A program made the position numbers and the translations under genes. Positions 1-8,291 of a stretch of 64,000 nucleotides of DNA are shown here, one piece after another. The stretch spans positions 186,001 to 250,000 of the forward strand of contig JALTJN010000515.1 of assembly GCA_027076405.1 (NCBI GenBank), in the 5' to 3' direction. This DNA comes from Chromatiales bacterium (GTDB lineage Bacteria; Pseudomonadota; Gammaproteobacteria; UBA6429). The notes beneath the pieces are model-generated. The model was given only the letters and a program-made list of their open reading frames with translations. It was not told where the DNA came from and did no database searches. How positions within the stretch are numbered: the first letter of the stretch is position 1; each line of letters begins with the position of its first letter.

Positions 1-836
1 CAGGGCAAATTGTTGATCGAGTTTCACAATTAAAAAACTCTTCGATTGAGCTTGATAAAAGTAGTACCGAGATATCAGATATTATAACTTTTATAGCAGG
101 CATTGCCGATCAAACCAATCTTCTTGCTTTAAATGCAGCAATTGAAGCAGCTCGCGCCGGTGAACATGGACGTGGATTTGCTGTTGTTGCCGATGAAATT
201 CGTTCTCTTGCAGATAACACTAAGGAAGCAACGGCAAAAATATCAAACATCATTGGGCGAGTTGTTGATTCTAGTAATAATATTTTAAAAGAATCCGCTC
301 AAATAGAAAAGTTCAGTAGTATTTCACACCAGCTTGTTACTGAGTTTGACCAAAACTTTAGTGAGTTTTCTGATGTTGCTCAACGTACTTCTGAATCTAT
401 TGCACATTCACGAATGATTAGTGCTCTTACACTATCTAAAATTGATCATATTTTATATATGCAACGCGCATATCGCGCTATAGAAATGGGGGCAGATTCT
501 GAAGAAGCGCGTTCAATACAAATTGATGAAACACAGTGCCGCTTTGGTCATTGGCTAATTAGTGAAGATGGGGGTGCAGCTTATAGTCATTTGCCTAGCT
601 TCAATGCAATCACTGAGCCACATAGGGCTGTCCATCTTTATGTTACAGTTATGTCTAACATGCTTAGAGGTGAATGGAGGAAAAGCACTGAAGTTCAAGA
701 ACAATTACTGGTCAATATGCAATATGCGGAAAAATCTAGCACACAGCTATTAGAATTATTAGGTAAACTTGTTGAGGAAAAACAACGCTTTGAAAGCACA
801 GCTGATGATACAGTCGGAGATATTGATTTATTTTAA
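1..836 (+). CDS. Methyl-accepting chemotaxis protein with C-terminal CZB domain, 3' part
   Basis: The frame is open from base 3 and its start lies left of the window. The visible 277 residues begin in the signalling coiled coil and contain the conserved hairpin tip [20 protein letters not shown] followed by [15 protein letters not shown], which contacts CheA and CheW. After about residue 140 comes a chemoreceptor zinc-binding (CZB) domain, with a His in KIDHI, a Cys in CRFGHW and two His in EPHRAVH, the usual 3-His/1-Cys zinc set. CZB receptors are known to sense zinc or hypochlorous acid through the zinc-thiolate centre; the ligand here is inferred only from family. The receptor type (membrane or soluble) cannot be judged because the N-terminal part is missing. 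Confidence 0.93.
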   Translation, partial: GQIVDRVSQLKNSSIELDKSSTEISDIITFIAGIADQTNLLALNAAIEAARAGEHGRGFAVVADEIRSLADNTKEATAKISNIIGRVVDSSNNILKESAQIEKFSSISHQLVTEFDQNFSEFSDVAQRTSESIAHSRMISALTLSKIDHILYMQRAYRAIEMGADSEEARSIQIDETQCRFGHWLISEDGGAAYSHLPSFNAITEPHRAVHLYVTVMSNMLRGEWRKSTEVQEQLLVNMQYAEKSSTQLLELLGKLVEEKQRFESTADDTVGDIDLF

Positions 837-848
837 AAGACTAGATAC

Positions 849-873
849 AGCTTGGCCCTCTAATGACCAAGCT
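849..873. terminator. Hairpin between convergent genes, possible bidirectional terminator
   Basis: AGCTTGG (849-855) pairs with CCAAGCT (867-873) around an 11-base loop. It lies between the stop of the chemoreceptor and the stop of the convergent sppA. Neither side has a strong T tract, so termination is an inference from position and symmetry. Confidence 0.4.
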
Positions 874-908
874 ACATAACATTCTCATTGAACGAGTTAA
901 CCTATAAC

Positions 909-1865
909 TTATTGTAAGTTGAAACCACGTTCAAAAATCCCGGCCATTGCGACCCCTAGACGATCAGCAAAACGATCTAAATAATTAGGCCGTGGAGTAT
1001 AGTCAATAATTTTTTCTGCTTCGATAATTTCTCGCGCAACAAAACTACTGCTTCCTAAACCGTCAGTTAAACCTAGTTCAACACTTTCTTCGCCTGTCCA
1101 TACAAGACCTGTAAATAATTTATCGTTATCAGCAAGACGTTTTCCCCGCCCTTCTTTTACTGTATCTATAAATTGTTTATGAATAGTACCTAATAAATTT
1201 TGAATATGTTCCCGATCTGATTTTTTTACCTTTGAAAAAGGATCAAGAAAACCTTTGCTTGCTCCTGCTGTATACAAACGACGCTCTACGCCAATTTTTT
1301 TCATGACTTTGGTAAAACCAAAACCGTTCATCAATACACCTATAGAGCCAACAATACTGGCTTTGTCTGCATAAATCTCATCAGCGGCAACGGCAATATA
1401 ATAACCACCGGAGGCACACATATCAGAAATAACCGCATAAACTTTTTTATCTTTATACTTTTTCCGTAGTCTTTTTATTTCATCGTAAACATAACCCGCC
1501 TGAACAGGACTCCCCCCTGGACTGTTAATTCGAAGAATAACGGCTTTTGCTTTAGGTTCTTTAAATGCGTCACGTAACCCTTTAATAATATTATCAGCAC
1601 TAGCTTCTGCACCGGCAGCAATGACTCCCTGCACTTCTACTAATGCAGTATGCTCAGATGCTTTTCCAAGCGCAGCAGTCGTATCTGATGATGAATAGGC
1701 CATAATAAACACAACGAGTAAATAAACGAAGAAAAGTGATTTAAAGAAAATACTCCATTTACGTGCACGACGTTGTTCATCTACAGCGGCAAAAGCAAGT
1801 TTACTTAAAACTTCTGATTGCCATTCCTCTTTCTTGTTTGTTTCATCTGTCATGATGATATTCAT
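909..1865 (-). CDS. sppA: Signal peptide peptidase SppA-like S49 serine protease, 36 kDa type
   Basis: A 318-residue S49 peptidase of the short, single-domain type. A membrane anchor at about residues 40-57 (FFKSLFFVYLLVVFIMAY) follows a charged cytoplasmic N-terminus. The catalytic Ser lies in SDMCASGGYYIA and the general-base Lys in GASKGFLDPF, the Ser-Lys dyad of SppA proteins. The family cleaves leftover signal peptides and some membrane proteins in the cytoplasmic membrane. A second in-frame ATG four codons downstream (1853) is an equally possible start. It is the last gene of the minus-strand set with the HAD phosphatase and rluC, a grouping common in gammaproteobacteria. Nothing essential appears to be missing. 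Confidence 0.92.
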   Translation of the reverse strand: MNIIMTDETNKKEEWQSEVLSKLAFAAVDEQRRARKWSIFFKSLFFVYLLVVFIMAYSSSDTTAALGKASEHTALVEVQGVIAAGAEASADNIIKGLRDAFKEPKAKAVILRINSPGGSPVQAGYVYDEIKRLRKKYKDKKVYAVISDMCASGGYYIAVAADEIYADKASIVGSIGVLMNGFGFTKVMKKIGVERRLYTAGASKGFLDPFSKVKKSDREHIQNLLGTIHKQFIDTVKEGRGKRLADNDKLFTGLVWTGEESVELGLTDGLGSSSFVAREIIEAEKIIDYTPRPNYLDRFADRLGVAMAGIFERGFNLQ

Positions 1866-1934
1866 CCTGTGTATTTAATTTAAAGAATTCATTTTTGAAT
1901 TCAAACTGTAGTTTCATATTAGCCTGGTGGGTAA

Positions 1935-2603
1935 TTAATTTACCAGCCACTCATGTAAATCGTTAACATTATCTAAACAAGTTAAAGGGTTGCAATTAAG
2001 CAATCGTTGTTTATCGTGTACGCCATATGATACGGCAACTGAATGTGCCTCTGCATTGTTTGCCATCAGCAAATCATATTCTGTGTCACCAACCATAATT
2101 GTTTCTTCCGGGTTCACGCCGTAGTAATCAATAATGTCTAATATCATTTGTGGGTGAGGTTTAGAATGTGTTTCATCTGCGCAACGTGTAAAAGGAAAAA
2201 ACTGCCCCATCCCTGTTTCAGTTAAAACTTTATCCAGTCCATTGCGCCCTTTGCCTGTTGCTATGGCTAAAAAATAATCTTTTTCGGCCAATTCTTCAAC
2301 CAGTTCACGTGCCCCGGGAAATAATTCACAGGGAGTGGCTGTTTGGTCAAAAAAATGTTCACGATAACGAAGTGTTAATGATGTAAGTTCTTCATCGTCA
2401 GCCTGAGGATACAAGGCATAAAAAGCCTCTCGTAAACCTAGGCCAATAATGTTTTTTAGCTCGTCATCTGTTCGTGGCTCTAAATTTAGTTCGGTAATTG
2501 CATTTTGTAAACAGGCGACGATATGGGCAGCGGAATCCATCAAAGTGCCATCCCAATCAAAAACAATGAGTTTAGCTTCGTGATTTAGAACTTTAGACAT
2601 CAT
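1935..2603 (-). CDS. HAD-superfamily phosphatase, Gph-like
   Basis: A 222-residue HAD hydrolase. Motif I is FDWDGTLMDS near residue 15, with the nucleophile and acid/base aspartates; motif II is in IATGKG; motif III/IV is GDTEYDLLMA with the Mg-binding acid residue. A helical cap lies between motifs I and II, typical of the phosphoglycolate phosphatase/beta-phosphoglucomutase branch. It starts 3 bases after the rluC stop, so the two are probably cotranscribed. The substrate is not fixed by sequence: homologues beside rluC are usually annotated as phosphoglycolate phosphatase or generic HAD-IA hydrolase. Two adjacent ATG codons (2603, 2600) are possible starts. Confidence 0.88.
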   Translation of the reverse strand: MMSKVLNHEAKLIVFDWDGTLMDSAAHIVACLQNAITELNLEPRTDDELKNIIGLGLREAFYALYPQADDEELTSLTLRYREHFFDQTATPCELFPGARELVEELAEKDYFLAIATGKGRNGLDKVLTETGMGQFFPFTRCADETHSKPHPQMILDIIDYYGVNPEETIMVGDTEYDLLMANNAEAHSVAVSYGVHDKQRLLNCNPLTCLDNVNDLHEWLVN

Positions 2604-2606
2604 AAA

Positions 2607-3599
2607 TTAGACTTCATAGTGAATATTCAAATTATTTAATACTTTTACCAGCGTATCATCGAGTGGCGCTTCAACTGAAATGGCAATATTTTCTCCGGTT
2701 TCAGTATCCGGTAAATGAAATGTCAGTGAAAAGGCATGTAAAAATAAGCGCTTTAAGCCTTTGCTTTTTAAATAGTGGTTAAACTCATTATCACCGTATT
2801 TATCATCACCAGCAATCGGATATCCCAAATGTTGGGCATGTACCCGGATTTGATGTGTACGCCCCGTATCCAGTTTTACACTCATTAGGCTCGCTTCTTC
2901 TCCAACTAAATAGGGAATAAATTGAGTACGAGCTTCTTTGCCCCCCTTGTTACGCTCAGTATCAACGAAAACAAGACGTTCACCGGATTTAATGACATTT
3001 TTTATCAAGGGGGCATCAACCCAGCGACTTCTGCCCTTCCATGCTCCTTTTAATAAGGTTAAATATCGCTTATCCATCGTGCCTTCACGCAGCTGCTCAT
3101 GTAATCTTCTCAGTGCGCTGCGTTTTTTGGCAATGATCAGACAACCGGAGGTGTCTCTGTCTAAACGGTGAACCAGTTCGAGCTGTTTATCGTTTGGGCG
3201 AAGTTCACGCAGTGCTTCAATAAGTCCATAACTCAGCCCGCTACCACCATGAACCGCCAGCCCAGAGGGTTTGTTGATGACGATAATTCGCTTATCCTCA
3301 TATAAAATACTCGATTCAATCTGCTTTAATACATGGTCAGAGGCTTTACCCGGTTCTTTTTTCTCAGTCTGCCGAACTGGTGGAATACGCAGCATATCCC
3401 CTTCTTTTAGCCGATACTCGGGCTTAATTCGCCCTTTGTTGACTCTTACCTCACCTTTTCTCAATACTCGATAAACCAGGCTCTTTGGAACCCCGTTTAA
3501 TTCGCGCATTAGGTAATTATCGACACGTTGACCGGCATAATCGGCACTTATCTCGACAAATCGGACTTTTGGGGACTGAAATTGTTCATTTAATGACAT
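2607..3599 (-). CDS. rluC: 23S rRNA pseudouridine synthase RluC
   Basis: A 330-residue RluA-family pseudouridine synthase. An N-terminal S4 RNA-binding domain (about residues 15-75, including RVDNYLMRELNGVPKSLVYR) precedes the catalytic domain, with the active-site aspartate in HRLDRDTSGCLIIAKK and the late motif TGRTHQIRVHAQHLGYPIAGD. The known role of RluC is conversion of U955, U2504 and U2580 of 23S rRNA. It is divergent from rne across a long leader, the standard rluC-rne arrangement of gammaproteobacteria, which supports RluC over RluD or RluA. Its ATG begins at 3599. It heads the rluC-HAD-sppA transcription unit. Confidence 0.94.
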   Translation of the reverse strand: MSLNEQFQSPKVRFVEISADYAGQRVDNYLMRELNGVPKSLVYRVLRKGEVRVNKGRIKPEYRLKEGDMLRIPPVRQTEKKEPGKASDHVLKQIESSILYEDKRIIVINKPSGLAVHGGSGLSYGLIEALRELRPNDKQLELVHRLDRDTSGCLIIAKKRSALRRLHEQLREGTMDKRYLTLLKGAWKGRSRWVDAPLIKNVIKSGERLVFVDTERNKGGKEARTQFIPYLVGEEASLMSVKLDTGRTHQIRVHAQHLGYPIAGDDKYGDNEFNHYLKSKGLKRLFLHAFSLTFHLPDTETGENIAISVEAPLDDTLVKVLNNLNIHYEV

Positions 3600-3816
3600 T
3601 TGCGCATTGTAACAGTATTAACAGCTGGTGAATCAAACATTGATGCTTCATGCTAACACTGGTATATTGTTCACAAGTGTTTGGAATTACACATAAAATT
3701 TTTCCGGTCTGCACCTCATCTACCTGTATTTTAAGGTCGTAAAAACAGCAGATTTAATAAACACTCAATTAGAGTTTAGCAACATACGAGTTTTCGGATG
3801 TTGATAGAAGCAAGAG

Positions 3817-3858
3817 CTCCGCAGCATGCATTATAAATATCTAAACATGCTGCTGGAG
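3817..3858 (+). promoter_or_regulatory. Large stem-loop in the rne leader
   Basis: CTCC (3817-3820) and GCAGCATG (3821-3828) pair with CATGCTGC (3846-3853) and GGAG (3855-3858), giving a 12-bp stem with one bulged T at 3854 and a 17-base AT-rich loop. It is the strongest structure seen in the leader. It may correspond to an RNase E-binding hairpin of the rne5 type. Confidence 0.6.
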
Positions 3859-3939
3859 TAACATAAAAAAATTAACAGCGCTCCCACGGCCAGAATCGAA
3901 ACAGGCCGGTGGAGACTGAAAGTAAATTATAATCTGGCG

Positions 3940-3953
3940 ATTCCTTCGGGAAT
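3940..3953 (+). promoter_or_regulatory. UUCG tetraloop hairpin in the rne leader
   Basis: ATTCC-TTCG-GGAAT forms a 5-bp stem closed by C(UUCG)G, one of the most stable RNA tetraloops. No T tract follows, so it is unlikely to be a terminator. It probably contributes to leader folding. Confidence 0.5.
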
Positions 3954-4012
3954 ATTTTAAGTGCTGAAGTTTTTATTAGCAGCGGGTTTTAGTTTTCATA
4001 CAGTCCAACTGA

Positions 4013-4025
4013 TCGGCTATGCCGA
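4013..4025 (+). promoter_or_regulatory. Short hairpin just upstream of the rne ribosome binding site
   Basis: TCGGC (4013-4017) and GCCGA (4021-4025) pair around a 3-base loop, ending about 25 bases before the Shine-Dalgarno-like AAGG of rne. It could influence ribosome access; this is inferred from position only. Confidence 0.4.
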
Positions 4026-4061
4026 CTCCCCGCTGGTTGAGCGCCAGGTAAAGGTTTAACA

Positions 4062-6434
4062 ATGAAGAGAATGCTATTTAATGCAACTCAGTCAGAAGAG
4101 TTGCGTGTGGCGTTGGTTGATGGCCAACGTTTATATGACCTAGACATCGAAACCGCGATTCGCGAAACCAAGAAGTCTAATATCTACAAAGGTAAAATCA
4201 CCCGGGTTGAACCCAGTCTTGAAGCGGCATTTGTCGACTACGGGTCTGAGCGACATGGCTTTTTGCCTCTCAAAGAAATCTCACGTATTTATTTTAAAGA
4301 AGGCGCTGAAGTATCCGGACGTGTCAATATTAAAGAAGTCATTCGTGAAGGTCAGGAAATTGTAATTCAGGTAGCAAAGGAAGAACGGGGAAATAAAGGT
4401 GCGGCACTTACCACGTTTATTAGCCTTGCTGGTCGCTACTCTGTTTTAATGCCTAACAACCCGCGTGCCGGTGGTGTTTCACGTCGTATTGAAGGCGATG
4501 CCCGTAGTGAAGCACGTGATGCACTCTCTGCGCTCGATATTCCTGCTGATATGGGTTTAATTATTCGTACTGCCGGTATTGGCAAAAGTGTTGAAGAGTT
4601 ACAGTGGGATTTGGATTATTTAATGAACCTTTGGAGTTCTATTGATACTGCGTCTAAAAACCGCCCTGCTCCTTTTTTAATTTATCAGGAAAGCAGTTTA
4701 ATCACGCGAACGATTCGTGACTATTTCCGTAACGATATTAATGAAGTGATTATTGATGAACCGGCTATTTATGAGCAGGCGCGCCAGTTCATGGAACAAG
4801 TCATGCCAAATAATTTACATAAAGTTAAACTTTATGATGATCCGGTTCCTTTGTTCACTCGCTACCAAATTGAAACCCAAATTGAATCTGCTTTTCAGCG
4901 TGAAGTCCGTTTGCCCTCTGGTGGTTCATTAGTTATTGATCATACTGAAGCTATGATTTCGATTGATATTAACTCGGCTCGAGCAACAAAGGGCGGAGAT
5001 ATTGAAGAAACTGCTTTAAATACAAATCTTGAAGCAGCTGATGAAATTGCACGTCAATTAAGACTGCGTGACTTAGGTGGTTTGGTGGTTATCGACTTTA
5101 TCGACATGTCCCCAGCTAAAAATCAACGTGAAGTTGAAAATAGAATGCGTGATGCATTGAAGCTGGATCGTGCCCGGGTTCAGGTGGGTCGTATTTCACG
5201 ATTTGGTTTACTTGAAATGTCTCGTCAGAGACTACGTTCATCTCTCGGAGAGTCCAGCCAGTTAGTCTGCCCTCGTTGTAGTGGTCAGGGGACTATTCGT
5301 GGCGTTGAATCAAGTGCGCTTTCAATTCTTCGTATTGTTGAAGAAGAATCGATGAAAGAAAAAACAGCGCGTATCGTTGCTCAAGTACCTGTTGATGTTG
5401 CAGCTTTCTTATTGAATGAAAAGCGTGAAATGTTATTCGATATCGAAAAACGTCAGGCGATTAAAATATTACTCATTCCTAATCGAGATATGGATACACC
5501 TCATTATACTGTCCATCGCGTGCGTGATGATGAAACGTCTGACGATTCAGAGTTAAGTAGTTATAATTTAATTGATACCTCGACAGATAAATCTCTCGAC
5601 AACATGGTAACACCAGAAACTCGCAAGGTTGTTAAAGAAGAACCTGTTGTTAAAGCTGTTGTGCCTGCAACACCTCGTCCAGCAGTAAAAACTAGCCAAC
5701 CCAATATTCTGGTACGGTTGTGGCGTTTGATTTTTGGTACTGATACTGCGAAGCAGACAGCCCCCGTTAAAAAAGGTCAGCGTCGTCGCAATAATAACGG
5801 TCGCAACCAAAACCGCCGTAACACTCAGCAAAATCGTCGTCCAAATAATCAGCAACGAAACAAGCCTGCCGAAAACAAACAAAAGCAGCATGCTAAAAAA
5901 GCACCAGAGGCGAAAGACAATAAAGACAATGCTAAAGACAGCAATCAGGGTCAATCTCAAAATCGTCGGGGCAAACGCGGTGGACGTCGTCGTGGAGGTC
6001 GCAATCAAAATGACAACGCTAACAGCAATACAGTTCAGCAAGAGGCTACAGCCGCAACGCAAAATAAGAATACAACCGCAGCTTCTGATGAAAATGTGGC
6101 AAATAAAGCCGAGTCCAAAGATAATACTAAACAGACTAAAGCTAACCCCGTTTCTCAACAGGCAAAACCTGTCGAAAAAAAATCAGATACCCCTGTTTTT
6201 CATGAAACCCCTAAACCTCAGAAACAACAGGTTGAAACAGGTAAGCCTGAAAAGGTACAGGCAGATACATCTAATCAGGTTAAACCGGCTAAGGAAACAG
6301 TTGCTGAAACTCCAAAGCCTGTTAAAGACACTACAAGTAGTACCAGTGCCGTAAAAGAAAGCCCAAAGTCGGCATCACAAACTGACACCGACAAGGCAGA
6401 TTTACAACAAGTTTTTACAAAATCAAATGAATAA
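4062..6434 (+). CDS. rne: Ribonuclease E
   Basis: A 790-residue RNase E. The N-terminal catalytic half starts [10 protein letters not shown] and has an S1 RNA-binding domain (about 37-120), a 5'-sensor/DNase I-like region with the metal-binding aspartates in SIDINSAR and IDFIDM, and the zinc-link [12 protein letters not shown] near residue 405. The C-terminal part (from about 500) is low complexity, rich in Asn, Gln, Arg and Lys, with blocks such as [17 protein letters not shown] short amphipathic stretch, [12 protein letters not shown] at about 547-558, fits the membrane-targeting helix of gammaproteobacterial RNase E. Overall length is shorter than the 1061 residues of E. coli, all of the loss being in the scaffold. 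The enzyme starts mRNA decay and processes rRNA and tRNA. Confidence 0.96.
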   Translation: MKRMLFNATQSEELRVALVDGQRLYDLDIETAIRETKKSNIYKGKITRVEPSLEAAFVDYGSERHGFLPLKEISRIYFKEGAEVSGRVNIKEVIREGQEIVIQVAKEERGNKGAALTTFISLAGRYSVLMPNNPRAGGVSRRIEGDARSEARDALSALDIPADMGLIIRTAGIGKSVEELQWDLDYLMNLWSSIDTASKNRPAPFLIYQESSLITRTIRDYFRNDINEVIIDEPAIYEQARQFMEQVMPNNLHKVKLYDDPVPLFTRYQIETQIESAFQREVRLPSGGSLVIDHTEAMISIDINSARATKGGDIEETALNTNLEAADEIARQLRLRDLGGLVVIDFIDMSPAKNQREVENRMRDALKLDRARVQVGRISRFGLLEMSRQRLRSSLGESSQLVCPRCSGQGTIRGVESSALSILRIVEEESMKEKTARIVAQVPVDVAAFLLNEKREMLFDIEKRQAIKILLIPNRDMDTPHYTVHRVRDDETSDDSELSSYNLIDTSTDKSLDNMVTPETRKVVKEEPVVKAVVPATPRPAVKTSQPNILVRLWRLIFGTDTAKQTAPVKKGQRRRNNNGRNQNRRNTQQNRRPNNQQRNKPAENKQKQHAKKAPEAKDNKDNAKDSNQGQSQNRRGKRGGRRRGGRNQNDNANSNTVQQEATAATQNKNTTAASDENVANKAESKDNTKQTKANPVSQQAKPVEKKSDTPVFHETPKPQKQQVETGKPEKVQADTSNQVKPAKETVAETPKPVKDTTSSTSAVKESPKSASQTDTDKADLQQVFTKSNE

Positions 6435-6443
6435 TTAATATCT

Positions 6444-6474
6444 ATGCTATACCTGATTTATACAGGTATAGTAT
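6444..6474. terminator. Perfect 12-bp inverted repeat after rne
   Basis: Bases 6444-6455 pair with 6463-6474 (one G-T pair) around a 7-base loop, just after the rne stop and about 30 bases before tviB. No T tract follows in either direction. It may be a weak or factor-dependent terminator, or an mRNA 3'-end stabiliser. Confidence 0.5.
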
Positions 6475-6502
6475 TAGACGCTGTATGTAAGGATACGATG
6501 AA

Positions 6503-7777
6503 ATGACGTTACAAGAAGCTCGTCTCGCAATAATCGGTTTAGGTTATGTAGGTTTGCCGTTAGCGGTAGAATTTGGAAAAAAAAATAAAGTTCTCGGTTT
6601 TGATATCAATAAAGCCCGAATTAAAGAATTAGAGTCCGGTACAGATAACACCTTAGAAACTTCAGCGGAAGAATTAAAAGAAGCGATACATTTATCGTTT
6701 ACTACTGACATAGATAAGTTAAAAGACTGTAATGTTTTTATAATTACAGTCCCTACTCCCATCGATAAAAATAAAAACCCTGATTTAACTCCTTTAATAA
6801 AAGCTAGTGAAATGCTCGGTAAGATCATTTCTAAAAACAGCATAATTATTTATGAATCAACCGTCTATCCAGGTGCAACCGAAGAAGTTTGTATTCCGGT
6901 TATAGAGAAAGAATCAGGATTAAAATTCAATCAGGATTTTTATGCCGGTTACAGCCCTGAACGCATTAATCCCGGCGACAAGGAGCATAGAGTCACAACA
7001 ATATTAAAAGTCACTTCAGGCTCCACTCCTGAAATAGCAGAATTTGTTGATGACTTGTATAAATCAATTATTACAGCAGGTACACATAAAGCAAGCTCCA
7101 TCAAGGTTGCTGAAGCCTCTAAAGTTATCGAAAATGTTCAACGAGATGTCAATATTGCATTAATTAACGAGTTTGCAATGATCTTTAGCCGTTTAGGCAT
7201 TGATACAGAAGAAGTTTTAAAAGCTTCCGGTACTAAGTGGAATTTCCTGCCCTTTCGCCCCGGCTTAGTCGGTGGTCACTGTATTGGTATAGATCCTTAT
7301 TACCTCACACACAAAGCGCAGGAACTTGGTTATAACCCGGAAATTATTCAAGCAAGTCGAAGACTCAATGATGGTATGGGTGAATATGTTGTAGCGCAGG
7401 CATTAAAGTTGATGCTTAAAAAACGCATTCATATCAGCGATGCTAAAGTACTTATTTTAGGTTTAGCATTTAAAGAAAACTGCCCTGACTTACGCAACAC
7501 ACGAATTGTGGATATTGTCGAAGAACTGCAAGAATTTGGTGCAAATGTTGACATCTATGACCCCTGGGTTGATAAAGATGAAGCAATGACCGAGTATGAT
7601 TTAGAGTTACTAGATTCTCCTGACGATAATACTTATGACTGTATTCTTGTTGCTGTAGCGCATGATGAATTTAAAGAAATGGGCGCAGACAAAATACACC
7701 AGCTAGGCAATGATAATCATGTCCTTTATGATATTAAATATCTTCTCGATAGCTCAAAAGTAGATGGACGATTATAA
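6503..7777 (+). CDS. tviB: UDP-GlcNAc/UDP-hexose 6-dehydrogenase, TviB (VipA) type
   Basis: A 424-residue UDP-sugar dehydrogenase that oxidises C6 of a UDP-sugar to the uronate with two NAD+. The N-terminal Rossmann motif is GLGYVGLP (residues 12-19). The family motif [11 protein letters not shown] is present, and the catalytic Cys lies in [11 protein letters not shown] near residue 261. The C-terminal domain carries [17 protein letters not shown]. The sequence closely follows Salmonella TviB/Pseudomonas WbpO-type enzymes that act on UDP-GlcNAc or UDP-GalNAc rather than UDP-glucose, so an N-acetylhexosaminuronic acid precursor is likely. AAGGA lies 9 bases before the ATG. It is the first polysaccharide gene after rne. 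No TviC-type epimerase is seen nearby. Confidence 0.9.
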   Translation: MTLQEARLAIIGLGYVGLPLAVEFGKKNKVLGFDINKARIKELESGTDNTLETSAEELKEAIHLSFTTDIDKLKDCNVFIITVPTPIDKNKNPDLTPLIKASEMLGKIISKNSIIIYESTVYPGATEEVCIPVIEKESGLKFNQDFYAGYSPERINPGDKEHRVTTILKVTSGSTPEIAEFVDDLYKSIITAGTHKASSIKVAEASKVIENVQRDVNIALINEFAMIFSRLGIDTEEVLKASGTKWNFLPFRPGLVGGHCIGIDPYYLTHKAQELGYNPEIIQASRRLNDGMGEYVVAQALKLMLKKRIHISDAKVLILGLAFKENCPDLRNTRIVDIVEELQEFGANVDIYDPWVDKDEAMTEYDLELLDSPDDNTYDCILVAVAHDEFKEMGADKIHQLGNDNHVLYDIKYLLDSSKVDGRL

Positions 7778-7811
7778 ATAATATTCTTAATCAATAAAAG
7801 GAACGTCTTCG

Positions 7812-8291
7812 ATGCCAAAAAAATCATTTCAGGTTAATGGTAAAGAAGTTACATTAGATTTACCAAACGACATTCCCCTTTTATGGGTACTGAGAGATCA
7901 TTTAAAGTTACTTGGCACTAAATACGGCTGTGGAATAGGCCAATGTGGCGTATGTACTGTGCACCTCAATGGTGAAGCCATTCAGTCCTGTCTCATTCCT
8001 TTTTCATCTCTTGAAGGTGTTAATGTAACAACCATCGAAGGCTTGTCGTCCGATAACAGTCACCCCGTTCAGAAAGCCTGGCTTGAGGAAAGTGTTCCAC
8101 AATGTGGATACTGCCAATCAGGACAAATTATGGCTGCGGCAGCCTTACTATATAAAAACCCAAGTGCCACCCCATCCCAGATTGAACAGGCCATGGATAA
8201 GGTTTTATGTCGTTGCGGGACATATCAAAGAATTAATAATGCAATTAAAAAAGCCCAAACGCTAATAAGTATGAAGGGAGATGCATTATGA
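7812..8291 (+). CDS. iorA: Isoquinoline 1-oxidoreductase-like small subunit, two [2Fe-2S]
   Basis: A 159-residue xanthine oxidase-family iron-sulfur subunit. The plant-type [2Fe-2S] ligands are in YGCGIGQCGVC and the later IQSC; the second cluster uses CGYCQSGQ and VLCRCGTYQRI. Length and motif order match IorA/CoxS-type subunits that carry electrons away from a molybdopterin subunit. It is translationally coupled to the next gene through a 4-base ATGA overlap, and AAGGA precedes its ATG by about 9 bases. It sits between a sugar dehydrogenase and cell-surface genes, an unexpected place. The substrate cannot be read from this subunit. Confidence 0.88.
   Translation: MPKKSFQVNGKEVTLDLPNDIPLLWVLRDHLKLLGTKYGCGIGQCGVCTVHLNGEAIQSCLIPFSSLEGVNVTTIEGLSSDNSHPVQKAWLEESVPQCGYCQSGQIMAAAALLYKNPSATPSQIEQAMDKVLCRCGTYQRINNAIKKAQTLISMKGDAL

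Larger units (their letters stand above)
3600..4061. promoter_or_regulatory. Divergent rluC/rne intergenic region with structured rne leader
   Basis: This 462-base stretch holds no convincing gene. It carries three clear hairpins (3817-3858, 3940-3953, 4013-4025) on the rne side and presumably promoters for both genes. In E. coli the rne transcript has a leader of about 360 nt whose hairpins let RNase E cut its own mRNA (Rfam rne5). The length, position and hairpins here fit an equivalent autoregulatory leader. That function is inferred from position and structure, not from a covariance match. The rne start is preceded by AAGG at about 4051-4054. Confidence 0.65.

Noticed and set aside
5568..6354. 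Long open frames on both strands over the 3' half of rne (196 and 206 residues)
   Set aside because: They lie inside the low-complexity C-terminal coding region of rne, have no ribosome binding site or recognisable domain, and read as frame shadows.
6444..6474. Strong rho-independent terminator after rne
   Set aside because: The stem is good but no T tract follows on either strand, so it is listed only as a possible terminator.
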